Positions 1 to 7,395 of a stretch of 11,259 bases of DNA are shown here, piece by piece (position 1 is the first letter of the stretch; every line of letters starts with the position of its first letter). The stretch is from positions 1 through 11,259 of the forward strand of contig CALJQI010000156.1 in NCBI GenBank assembly GCA_937980285.1. The letters run 5' to 3'. The notes under the pieces are model-generated. The model saw nothing but the letters and a program-made list of their open reading frames with translations. It did no database searches and had not been told where the DNA came from. The DNA comes from an uncultured Gammaproteobacteria bacterium. GTDB taxonomy: Bacteria; Pseudomonadota; Gammaproteobacteria; GCA-001735895. The translations under genes were made by a program, and so were the position numbers.

Positions 1-1349
1 TCCTTTACCTCGACCTGGTGACGGAACCTGGCGGCCTGGTCTTCGGGATCGTTGAGTTCGGAGAAACCGTTGGCGAGTTCGCGCCCGCCGATAAAAAACT
101 CGAAACGATCGGTGACGAAAGGATTGTCGTCATTGGCGCGCGACAACGGCGAAACCTCGGTCGGATAGGCGGTGATAAAGGTCGGCTGCAGGAGTTTGTC
201 TTCGACGGTAGCCTCGAAGATTTCGATTTGCAGCTTGCCGGCGCCCCAGCTCGGCTCGGGCTTGATGCCGAGATCCTTCGCCGCCTTGCGGCAGTACTCG
301 AGATCCTCGAGCTTTTCGGCATCGAGATTCGGATTGTACTTCAGAATAGCGTCGGCCACGCTCATGCGCGCAAACGGCTGCTCGAGGTCGAATTCCTCGC
401 CCTGGTAGCTGATTTTGCCGCTGCCGAGGACTTCATGCACCAGCCGGCGCATCATGTCTTCGGTCAGGTTCATGAAATCTTCGTAATCCGCGTAGGCCTG
501 GTAAAACTCGAGCATGGTGAATTCGGGATTGTGGCGCGTCGACAAGCCTTCGTTGCGGAAATTGCGGTTGATTTCGAATACCTGCTCGATACCGCCGACG
601 ACCAGTCGTTTCAAATAGAGTTCAGGCGCAATACGCAGATACAACTCCATGTCGAGCGCATTGTGATGGGTGATAAAAGGACGCGCCACCGCGCCGCCGG
701 GAATGACCTGCATCATCGGGGTTTCGACCTCGATAAAACCGGCGTCGATCATGTATTGCCTGATAAAATGGACCGCCTGGCTGCGAATAGCGAACGCGCG
801 CCGCGAATCGTCGTTCATGATCAGGTCGACGTAGCGCTGGCGGTACCTGAGTTCCTGGTCGGCAAGCCCGTGAAACTTTTCCGGCAGCGGGCGTAACGCC
901 TTGGTCAGCAACTCGATGGTTTTTACCTTGATCGTCAACTCGCCGGTTTTGGTCTGAAACAGTACGCCGTTGACGCCATAAATATCGCCGATATCGCTAT
1001 GCTTGAAGGCCTCGTAGGCTTGCTCGCCGATTGCATCGCGCTGCACGAAAATCTGCATCGTGCCGCTCATATCGCGCAATTGCGCGAAGCTCGCCTTGCC
1101 CATTACGCGCTTGAACATCATGCGTCCGGCCAGGCTGACCTCGACAGCCTGCGCCTCGAGATCCTCGCGCGACAGCGCGGCGTATTTTTCGCTCAGCTCG
1201 GCGGCGAAATGCTCGCGGTCGAACTGGTTCGGGTAAGCCTGCCCGTCGGCCCGCAGTTGCGCCAGTTTTTCACGGCGCTGCGCGATGTAGCGGTTTTCAT
1301 CCTGCTGCTGGTCTTCATTGGCTTGCTCAGCGTCGCTGTGCTGACTCAT
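1..1349 (-). CDS. lysS: Lysyl-tRNA synthetase, class II (3' end outside window)
   Basis: Charges tRNA-Lys with lysine in the cytoplasm using ATP. The visible 449 codons align along their length with E. coli LysRS (about 505 residues). The N-terminal OB-fold anticodon-binding part includes GRMMFKRVMGKASF. The class II catalytic core follows, with VETPMMQVIPGGAVARPF (motif 1 region), FRNEG (motif 2, Arg at about residue 265) and, near the window edge, RFEFFIGGRELANGFSELND. Motif 3 (GxGxDR) and roughly the last 55 residues lie beyond position 1. The start is the ATG at 1347-1349. It gives MSQHSDAEQA, close to the E. coli N-terminus, with a weak GGGAA ribosome-binding site just upstream; an ATG further upstream in the same frame runs into a stop after six codons. 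It lies 55 bp downstream of prfB on the same strand, the conserved prfB-lysS pair, so co-transcription is likely. No frameshift or missing core residue was seen in the part present. Confidence 0.97.
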   Translation of the reverse strand, partial: MSQHSDAEQANEDQQQDENRYIAQRREKLAQLRADGQAYPNQFDREHFAAELSEKYAALSREDLEAQAVEVSLAGRMMFKRVMGKASFAQLRDMSGTMQIFVQRDAIGEQAYEAFKHSDIGDIYGVNGVLFQTKTGELTIKVKTIELLTKALRPLPEKFHGLADQELRYRQRYVDLIMNDDSRRAFAIRSQAVHFIRQYMIDAGFIEVETPMMQVIPGGAVARPFITHHNALDMELYLRIAPELYLKRLVVGGIEQVFEINRNFRNEGLSTRHNPEFTMLEFYQAYADYEDFMNLTEDMMRRLVHEVLGSGKISYQGEEFDLEQPFARMSVADAILKYNPNLDAEKLEDLEYCRKAAKDLGIKPEPSWGAGKLQIEIFEATVEDKLLQPTFITAYPTEVSPLSRANDDNPFVTDRFEFFIGGRELANGFSELNDPEDQAARFRHQVEVK

Positions 1350-1404
1350 TTCATTTCCCGTGTCATATGTGATTTTACGAACCTCTGCAACTTGCGCGGA
1401 TTCC

Positions 1405-2500
1405 TCAGGCGCCACTCTTCAGACTGGCTTCGATAAACTGGTCGAGGTCGCCATCCAGCACCGCCTGGGTATTACCGGTTTCGACCCCGGTGCGCAAATC
1501 CTTGATGCGCGACTGGTCGAGCACGTAGGAACGGATCTGGCTACCCCAGCCGATATCGGACTTCAAATCCTCGATGCTCTGCGCCTTGGCGTTGCGCACC
1601 TGCACCTCGAGCTCGTAAAGCTTGGCCTTGAGCTGCTTCATCGCGGTCGCCTTGTTCTTGTGCTGCGAACGATCGTTCTGACACTGCACCACCACATTGG
1701 TCGGCAAGTGTGTGATGCGAACGGCCGATTCGGTTCGGTTGACGTGTTGCCCGCCGGCGCCGCTGGCCCGGTAGACGTCGATACGCAGGTCCGAGGGATC
1801 GATTTCGATATCGATGTCGTCTTCGATTTCAGGCGAGACAAATGCCGAGGCAAACGAGGTGTGGCGGCGATTGCCCGAGTCGAAGGGCGATTTACGCACC
1901 AGCCTGTGAACCCCGGTTTCGGTACGTAGCCAGCCAAAGGCGTAAGGGCCTTCGAAGCGAATCGTCGCGCTTTTAATACCGGCGACATCGCCGTCGGAAA
2001 CCTCGATCAGCTCGGTCTTGAAACCCCTGGCTTCGCCCCAGCGAAGGTACATGCGCAGCAGCATTTCCGCCCAGTCCTGGGCTTCGGTGCCGCCGGCGCC
2101 CGACTGGATATCGAGATAAGCGTTGTTCTCGTCCATTTCACCGGAAAACATGCGCCTGAACTCGAGCTCGGCGACGGATTTTTCAACCTTGTCGAGATCG
2201 GACTCGACCTCGGCCGCGGTCGCCTCGTCTTCCTCGCTGGCGGCCAGTTCGAGTAATTCAGCGGCGTCGATCAACGCTTGCGAGCTCTCGTCCAGTCCTT
2301 CGACTACGGTTTCCAGGTTCGCTTTTTCCTTGCCCAGGGCCTGGGCGTGCCCGGGATCGCTCCAGATATCGGGATTTTCAAGTTCGAGCCGAACTTCTTC
2401 GAGCTTTTCGCGTTTCTGATCGTAGTCAAAGATACCCCCGGAGCAATTCGATACGCGATTCAAGATCTTCTATTTGCTGGGAAATGTGGTTTGTCTCCAC
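1405..2500 (-). CDS. prfB: Peptide chain release factor 2 (RF2), expressed by +1 frameshift
   Basis: Recognises UGA and UAA in the ribosomal A site and triggers peptide release. The coding sequence is in two frames: 2500 down to 2429 (24 codons, ending ...LLRGYL), then an in-frame TGA at 2426-2428, then 2427 down to 1405 (340 residues, starting DYDQKREKLEEV). The product is about 364 residues, against 365 in E. coli RF2. The second part holds the codon-reading tripeptide SPF (in RKSPFDSGNRRHTSF) and the catalytic GGQ (in GAGGQHVNRTESAV). The start is uncertain. I prefer the GTG at 2498-2500 because the protein then begins METNHISQQIEDL, matching the E. coli start in length, with a GAG eight bases upstream. 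The ATG at 2513-2515 would add five residues but has no ribosome-binding site. The ATG at 2461-2463 is in the post-shift frame and is not the real start. The gene heads the prfB-lysS pair and is divergent from the coiled-coil gene. Confidence 0.96.
2425..2440 (-). promoter_or_regulatory. Programmed +1 frameshift site of RF2
   Basis: On the minus strand the sequence reads CGGGGGTATCTTTGAC. This is the classic RF2 recoding signal: a Shine-Dalgarno-like G run (2435-2439), a TAT spacer, and the slippery CTT TGA C (2425-2431). The in-frame stop is TGA at 2426-2428. When RF2 is scarce the ribosome pauses there, peptidyl-tRNA-Leu slips from CTT to TTT, and translation continues at GAC. The spacing between the G run and CTT matches the E. 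coli site. This is an autoregulatory switch: RF2 level controls its own synthesis. Confidence 0.95.
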
Positions 2501-2529
2501 GGCGAACACTCGCATTTGAAAAAACGCGC

Positions 2530-2559
2530 ATTCTACCCGATCTAATTCGATAATATCAC
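2530..2559 (-). promoter_or_regulatory. Possible sigma-70 promoter for prfB-lysS
   Basis: On the minus strand, GTGATA (2554-2559, 4 of 6 matches to TTGACA) is followed after 18 bp by TAGAAT (2530-2535, 5 of 6 matches to TATAAT). A transcript starting about seven bases downstream would leave a leader of roughly 20 nt before the preferred GTG start of prfB. Position and spacing are reasonable, but this rests on pattern matching in a short AT-rich gap. Confidence 0.4.
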
Positions 2560-2593
2560 CCGCGCGGCTCTATTTTTCCGCACGCCGTTAGGC

Positions 2594-2599
2594 TAAACT
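2594..2599 (+). promoter_or_regulatory. Possible -10 element for the coiled-coil gene
   Basis: TAAACT, within GGCTAAACTGTG, lies 33 bp before the GTG start of the plus-strand gene and resembles a -10 box (4 of 6). No good -35 element is visible at the usual spacing (the position holds TATTTT), so this is a weak call. It would be divergent from the possible prfB promoter, within the same 130 bp gap. Confidence 0.25.
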
Positions 2600-2632
2600 G
2601 TGCCGCCAAATTTTTCGACTACGAGGTAGCAA

Positions 2633-3370
2633 GTGTCACAAGATGTTGATGTTCAGTTGCAGGTCTGGAAGGACCTCGCAATCAGCAAGCAAATCCTGAT
2701 GGGGGCCGCAACCGATGCGCTAGGACTGGATTCCGAATGTACCACCGATGAACTCAAGACCGCACTCGACCAGGCGATTCAGCGCGCCAGGGACGCCGAT
2801 ATCAATATCCAGCAAACCCGTAGCCAGGCGGAACAGCAAATCGCCGATTACAAGGCCCGCACCGACACCGCCGAAAAAGCCCGCGCCGAAGCCGAGGAGC
2901 AGGTAGCCTTAGCCGTCAAGGCGCGCGAGCAGGCAGAACAGCAACTGACCAAGGGCAAGGCCGACAATGCCGAAGCCCTGAAGAAAGCCCGCGCCGAGGT
3001 TACCGACAAGCAAAACAAGCTCAAAGCCATTTCCAAGTCATTGGCCGACACGCCGGAAAACGTCGTGCGCAAGCTGAAAACGCTGAAGAAGCAGAAAATG
3101 GACGAGGCAAAACTGCGTACGCAGGCCGAATCGCGGCTGCAGTCGATGCGCAAGGAAAAGAACAAACTCGAAACAGAGCTGGAAGCGCGCAAGGTAGTTC
3201 TCGAAAGCGCCGCCACGCTGATCGAACAAATCCGCAACCTGCATGAAACCTGCGTCAAGGCCGAAGCCACGATCTCTTCGCTCAGTGACAAGAAAAAGGA
3301 TCAAATTACGGTTCCGGGTCTCGACGAAGCTGCCCTCGAAGCCCTGCAACAGGCAATCGAAGGCAAGTAA
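2633..3370 (+). CDS. Hypothetical coiled-coil protein, 245 aa
   Basis: I do not recognise this gene by name. The start is the GTG at 2633, supported by a GAGG ribosome-binding site at 2623-2626 with six bases of spacing. No signal peptide or membrane segment is visible, so the product is probably cytoplasmic. Residues 1-45 look like a small helical head (VWKDLAISKQILMGAATDALGL). From about residue 45 to 135 and again from about 148 to 220 the chain is rich in Ala, Glu, Gln, Lys and Arg with heptad-like spacing, indicating a long coiled coil broken near residues 138-147 (LADTPENVVR). A short tail (VPGLDEAALEALQQAIEGK) ends the protein. There are two cysteines, near 36 and 207. It is the only plus-strand gene, divergent from prfB and convergent with the kinase (15 bp between stops). 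A scaffold, filament or structural role is possible, but nothing in the sequence fixes a function. Low-complexity composition makes homology by coiled coil alone unreliable. Confidence 0.85.
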   Translation: MSQDVDVQLQVWKDLAISKQILMGAATDALGLDSECTTDELKTALDQAIQRARDADINIQQTRSQAEQQIADYKARTDTAEKARAEAEEQVALAVKAREQAEQQLTKGKADNAEALKKARAEVTDKQNKLKAISKSLADTPENVVRKLKTLKKQKMDEAKLRTQAESRLQSMRKEKNKLETELEARKVVLESAATLIEQIRNLHETCVKAEATISSLSDKKKDQITVPGLDEAALEALQQAIEGK

Positions 3371-3385
3371 TTCCGGACACACCGG

Positions 3386-6300
3386 CTAGTCTTCGACCTG
3401 CGGCTGTTGCAGCGGAATTTCGAACAGAATACTGGCGCCCTCACCGGCGGCGTTGTTTTCAGCCCAGATACGCCCGCGGTGCAAATCGATAATCTGGCGG
3501 CAAATAGCGAGACCGAGACCGGTGCTGCCAGCCTGGTTTCGATTACCCGAACTCTGATAAAACTTGTCGAAAACGTCATCCAGTTCGTCAGCGGGGATAC
3601 CGCTGCCCTGGTCCGATACCTGCATGCGGCAACTATTTTTCTGACCCGACAGATCAATCCGGATCACGCCGCCCTCGGGGCTGAACTTGATCGCGTTGGC
3701 GACGATATTGGTGATCACCTGCAGGATGCGGTTACGATCGCATACACAGCCGAGGTCGGCGCTATCGGATTCGAATTCACAGCGCAGGTTTTTCTCGCGC
3801 AGGCGCAAATCCTGCTCCGCGATACAGGCCTTGACCAGGTCGGCGACCTTGACCGCGGTCATATCGAGCCGCATTTTACCGGCTTCCAGCTTGGACAGAT
3901 CGAGCAGGTCGTTTAGCAGGTACAGAAGGCGCGTTCCGCTGATCTGGATGTTTTCCAGGTACTGGCGCAGTTTTTCCTGGCTCAGGGTATCCAGGCGTTT
4001 GAGCCCGAGCTCGGTGAAACTCAGGATGCCGTGCATCGGCGTGCGCAACTCATGGCTCATCGATGCGAGAAACTCGGACTTGGCCTCGTTCGCTTTTTCA
4101 GCCGCCTCGCGCGCGTTTTGCAACTCGGTAACATCGACATGCATACCGACGCGCGAACCGGTCGGCAGTCGGCGCAAAGCGATCTGTATCGAACGGCCAT
4201 CGGTCAGGCGATCGACAAACTCGATAGAATCGGCCAAATGGCGCTCCATCCCCCGCTCCAGCCAGGCTTCCGGATTGACCTGCGCATCCTGATAAACGCC
4301 CCGATCGACGCCGAATTGCAAGAATCGTACAAACGGAACACCCTCGTTGATGAAGAATTGCTGTTTTGGGTAGAGGTCGAAAAACTTGCGGTTGAAACGC
4401 TCGATATAACCGTCCGCATTGACCATCAGAAAGCCACCGGGCACGTTTTCGATAGCCGCCTCCAGCATTTCGTCGGTCGACAGCCGCTCTTTTTCGGCCG
4501 CCACCCGCTCGGTAATATCCTGCAGGGTCCCGATTTGTTCGACAATTTTGCCGTCACGCCAGTTTGACGGGCTCAGTCTTTCCAACACGTTGCGAACTTC
4601 GCCATTCGCCCGCAATAACCGATACTCGACCTCGGTGACGCCATTAAAGGAATTGCTTTTCTCGTAAGCCGCGGAGACTCGCTCGACATCTTCGGCAAAA
4701 ATGAGATTCTCGAACCAGGCTTCACTGCGCATCAATTCATCTTTCTTGCGTCCGTAGATACGCGCCAACTCCGGGGTACAACTGGTCATCCTGTCCTGCT
4801 CGACGTCCCAGCGAAAACTGCCGATCTTGGCAATCTGTTGCGCCGCTTCCAGTTCTTCCTCGATACGCCTGGACTCGGTTACGTCGCGCAGCGTCCCGAG
4901 TTGCTCGAGCACCTTGCCGTCCCGTCGCAACGAAGTGTCGCCACGCTCGACCACGTGCCGAATTTCGCCGTCGGGACGCACGATGCGGTAACTGATTTCA
5001 TACAATTCATCGCCCAGGTCCGCTCGATCGTATACCTTTGACAGGTATTCCCTGTCATCGGGATGCACGCCATGCATAGCGGTAGTTTCGTCGGAGAGCA
5101 TTTCTTCTACCGACAAACCATAGATACGGGCAAACTCTTCGGAACAGTTGACTAACCGGCCTTGCTGCAGATCCCAGCGAAAGCTGCCAATTCGGGCAAT
5201 TTTCTGGGCCTCCGCCAGTTCCGCCTCGATGTGCCTGAAATCGGTAATATCCTGAATGGTGCCAAGTTGTTCCGTAACCTTGCCATCGCGCCATACCGAG
5301 GGCTCTCCACGCTCGAAAATATGCCTGATCTCGCCATCTGGGCGCACGATACGATACTCGAATTCGTATGACTCGGTAGACACGTCGGCCATCGCGTAAG
5401 CTTCGGTCACCCTTTCGACATCATCGGCATGCACGCCGATCAGCATATCCTTGTCTGCTTGCAGCAACTCTTCGATGGACCTTCCGAGAATTCGTGCAAA
5501 TTCACTGGTAACGGATAACAGTCTTGCGTTTTCGACGTCCCAGCGAAAACTGCCGGTCTGGGCAAGACGTTGCGCTTCTTCGAGTTCCTCCTGCATTCTC
5601 CTCGACTCGGTTACATCCTGTATCGTCCAAAGCTGCTCGACGGTTTTACCGTCGCGCATCGCCGTGGTGGCGCCGCGCTCTATGACATGACGTACTTCGC
5701 CGTCGGCTCGCAAGATACGAAACCTGATTTCGAGTGATTCACCCGTTTCTTCCGCAAGCTCGAACTCCCGCTGTGCTCGCTTGCGATCATCGGGATGTAT
5801 GGCGAAATAATTATCTGACTCTATGCTCTCCAGCAACTCGGCTTTCGGCCAGCCCATAATCTGGGCAAACTCCTCGCTACAGGAAGTTATTCGCCCGTTC
5901 TCGAGATCCCAGCGAAAACTGCCGATCCTGGCAATGTGCTGCGCTTCGGCAAACTCTTCCTTGATCTGGCTGGATTGGGTAATGTCCTGGACAATACATG
6001 TATGTTCGACGACCTTGCCCTGGTGAAACAGCGTGGGAACTCCTCGCTCCAATACGTTGCGAACCGTGCCGTCCGATTTTTTAATGCGGTACTCGATTTC
6101 ATAGGCCTCGCCCGTATCATCAACCCTGTCGTAGATTTCGGTTACTCGCTCGAGATCTTCCTCATGGGTCAAGGAATTGAATTTCTGCAGGTCGAAACCG
6201 AGCGCTTCATCGTGCGATACGCCGAATATCTCGGCAAATTCGGCGGAACAGGTGATGACTTGATTTTGCGTAACGCTCCAGCGATAACTTCCGAGCCTGG

Positions 6301-7351
6301 CAATTCGCTGCGCCTGTTCGAGTTCCTGCTCGACATGCTTTAATTCGGTAATGTCAACACGCAATCCGACGATGCCGCCGCCAGGAAGTTTCTGCTCGAT
6401 AATGCGGATCCAGCTGCCGTTGGGTACCTGTTGATCGAAGGCCCCGGCGGGATTTCTATGCTGATCTATACGCCATTCGATCCAGGACTGCTTGCTCTCG
6501 AGACTGTCAAAATCCTGCGTATCGGCGTAGGCGCGAGCTATTTCCTCGAAACTGACGCCGGGCTCGAACTTGTGTTCGATTACCGAATACAGGAAACGAT
6601 AGCGCTGGTTACACATGACAAGCCGATCATCGGCGTCGAATAACACGAAACCGTCGCTCAGCAGGCTCATTGCGGTAAATATCAAATCATGTGCATGCGT
6701 TTGTTGTAACTTCTGATCAAGTTCTCGCTTTACCTCGTAGCCCGATCCGCGATAGCCGAGGAATTCACCGTTGTCATCGTAATAAGGTTTGCCGTTGACT
6801 CGATAAAGGATGACTCGGCCATCCGCAATGCGTCCGCGGTACTCGAGATTGACCAACGGTAACTGGTTGTCTATGCAGTACAGGTATTCCTGCCACATTT
6901 TTTCTTCATCGGGAGTCTCGGGTTGCAGACGCACTTGTTCCCGGGTTTTGCCGAGAATATCCTCGGGCCTGGCGCCGGTGACATCAAACAGGTGCGAAGA
7001 CAGAAAAACGAAACGACCGTCCGCGTCGGTCTCCCAGAACCAGTCGCTCGACGACTCGGCATAGTGTTCGAAGCGATCCTCGGTATTTTTAAGATCGCGG
7101 GTAATTCGGTCGAAGTCATCCTCGAGCCGCCGCCGTAAACCATCGAGATTACTGCGCATCAGGCGTGATACGAAAAAGGCGATGCCGCAGCCGATCAGGA
7201 ATGGAATACCCAGGCTGTAGAGGTTGATCCGTTCGAACCCGAAATTGATCGTCTGCACCAGAACCGCCGCCAGCATCAGTGCGACACCACCGCCGAGGGT
7301 AACTGTCAGAATGGAAAAGCGGAAAGGCTTCGGACTCAACAACTGAGACAT
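3386..7351 (-). CDS. Membrane-anchored multi-PAS sensor histidine kinase, 1321 aa
   Basis: A two-component kinase that should autophosphorylate on histidine in response to signals sensed by PAS domains. Two hydrophobic segments (about 13-35 and 47-65) are separated by only about ten residues, so the protein is membrane-anchored with essentially no periplasmic sensor. Then come a PAS domain (about 95-210), a PAS_7-like domain (about 222-337), five tandem PAS units (343-955) and another PAS_7-like domain (about 960-1070). The HisKA domain carries SMSHELRTP with phospho-acceptor His1100. The HATPase domain has the N box (NIVANAIKF, about 1215), G1 (DQGSGIP, about 1247) and G2 (GLGLAI, about 1278). 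The protein ends there: no receiver or HPt domain, and no response regulator gene in the window. No LOV-type flavin motif (NCRFLQ) is seen, so the ligand is unknown. It starts 44 bp after the decarboxylase stop with a weak AAGAA ribosome-binding site. A TATACT box in that gap (7382-7387) lacks a good -35, so co-transcription is most likely. Confidence 0.95.
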   Translation of the reverse strand: MSQLLSPKPFRFSILTVTLGGGVALMLAAVLVQTINFGFERINLYSLGIPFLIGCGIAFFVSRLMRSNLDGLRRRLEDDFDRITRDLKNTEDRFEHYAESSSDWFWETDADGRFVFLSSHLFDVTGARPEDILGKTREQVRLQPETPDEEKMWQEYLYCIDNQLPLVNLEYRGRIADGRVILYRVNGKPYYDDNGEFLGYRGSGYEVKRELDQKLQQTHAHDLIFTAMSLLSDGFVLFDADDRLVMCNQRYRFLYSVIEHKFEPGVSFEEIARAYADTQDFDSLESKQSWIEWRIDQHRNPAGAFDQQVPNGSWIRIIEQKLPGGGIVGLRVDITELKHVEQELEQAQRIARLGSYRWSVTQNQVITCSAEFAEIFGVSHDEALGFDLQKFNSLTHEEDLERVTEIYDRVDDTGEAYEIEYRIKKSDGTVRNVLERGVPTLFHQGKVVEHTCIVQDITQSSQIKEEFAEAQHIARIGSFRWDLENGRITSCSEEFAQIMGWPKAELLESIESDNYFAIHPDDRKRAQREFELAEETGESLEIRFRILRADGEVRHVIERGATTAMRDGKTVEQLWTIQDVTESRRMQEELEEAQRLAQTGSFRWDVENARLLSVTSEFARILGRSIEELLQADKDMLIGVHADDVERVTEAYAMADVSTESYEFEYRIVRPDGEIRHIFERGEPSVWRDGKVTEQLGTIQDITDFRHIEAELAEAQKIARIGSFRWDLQQGRLVNCSEEFARIYGLSVEEMLSDETTAMHGVHPDDREYLSKVYDRADLGDELYEISYRIVRPDGEIRHVVERGDTSLRRDGKVLEQLGTLRDVTESRRIEEELEAAQQIAKIGSFRWDVEQDRMTSCTPELARIYGRKKDELMRSEAWFENLIFAEDVERVSAAYEKSNSFNGVTEVEYRLLRANGEVRNVLERLSPSNWRDGKIVEQIGTLQDITERVAAEKERLSTDEMLEAAIENVPGGFLMVNADGYIERFNRKFFDLYPKQQFFINEGVPFVRFLQFGVDRGVYQDAQVNPEAWLERGMERHLADSIEFVDRLTDGRSIQIALRRLPTGSRVGMHVDVTELQNAREAAEKANEAKSEFLASMSHELRTPMHGILSFTELGLKRLDTLSQEKLRQYLENIQISGTRLLYLLNDLLDLSKLEAGKMRLDMTAVKVADLVKACIAEQDLRLREKNLRCEFESDSADLGCVCDRNRILQVITNIVANAIKFSPEGGVIRIDLSGQKNSCRMQVSDQGSGIPADELDDVFDKFYQSSGNRNQAGSTGLGLAICRQIIDLHRGRIWAENNAAGEGASILFEIPLQQPQVED
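4487..6325 (-). repeat. Five tandem PAS/PAC units inside the kinase gene
   Basis: Five successive units each begin with an (E)ELEEAQ-IARIGSFRWD-type helix and strand, and end with a (VEQ)LGTIQDITES-type PAC strand. The tryptophan codon of the FRWD motif falls at 6280, 5911, 5542, 5176 and 4810 (residues 358, 481, 604, 726, 848). The period is therefore 369, 369, 366 and 366 bp, or 122-123 codons. Similarity persists at DNA level: the 20-base plus-strand string cccagcgaaaactgccgatc occurs at both 4807 and 5908, and a near copy at 5539. The constant period and shared DNA indicate growth by in-frame duplication of one PAS unit, possibly with later gene conversion. The flanking PAS domains belong to different subtypes and are outside the array. 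Confidence 0.9.
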
Positions 7352-7395
7352 TTGATTCTTATTTGCCGATTACTGCCCTGAAGTATAGACGAGCT

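Noticed and set aside
18..896. Long plus-strand open frame (about 292 codons) opposite lysS
   Set aside because: Entirely antisense to a clear lysyl-tRNA synthetase; no coherent protein family pattern.
2461..2463. ATG as the start of prfB in the uninterrupted frame
   Set aside because: It is in the post-shift frame upstream of the frameshift signal; the zero frame encodes the conserved RF2 N-terminus ending LLRGYL.
2848..3291. Minus-strand frame of about 147 codons opposite the coiled-coil gene
   Set aside because: Its Ser/Ala/Cys-rich composition is what the complement of Ala/Glu/Lys codons gives; no ribosome-binding site or motif supports it, while the plus-strand frame has both a good start site and a coherent coiled coil.
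3371..3385. CCGG-ACACA-CCGG inverted repeat between the convergent coiled-coil and kinase genes as a terminator
   Set aside because: The stem is only four base pairs and no T run follows on either strand.
4487..6325. Regularly spaced repeats as a CRISPR-like or non-coding repeat array
   Set aside because: The 366-369 bp period is a multiple of three, in frame, and each unit translates to a PAS/PAC domain.
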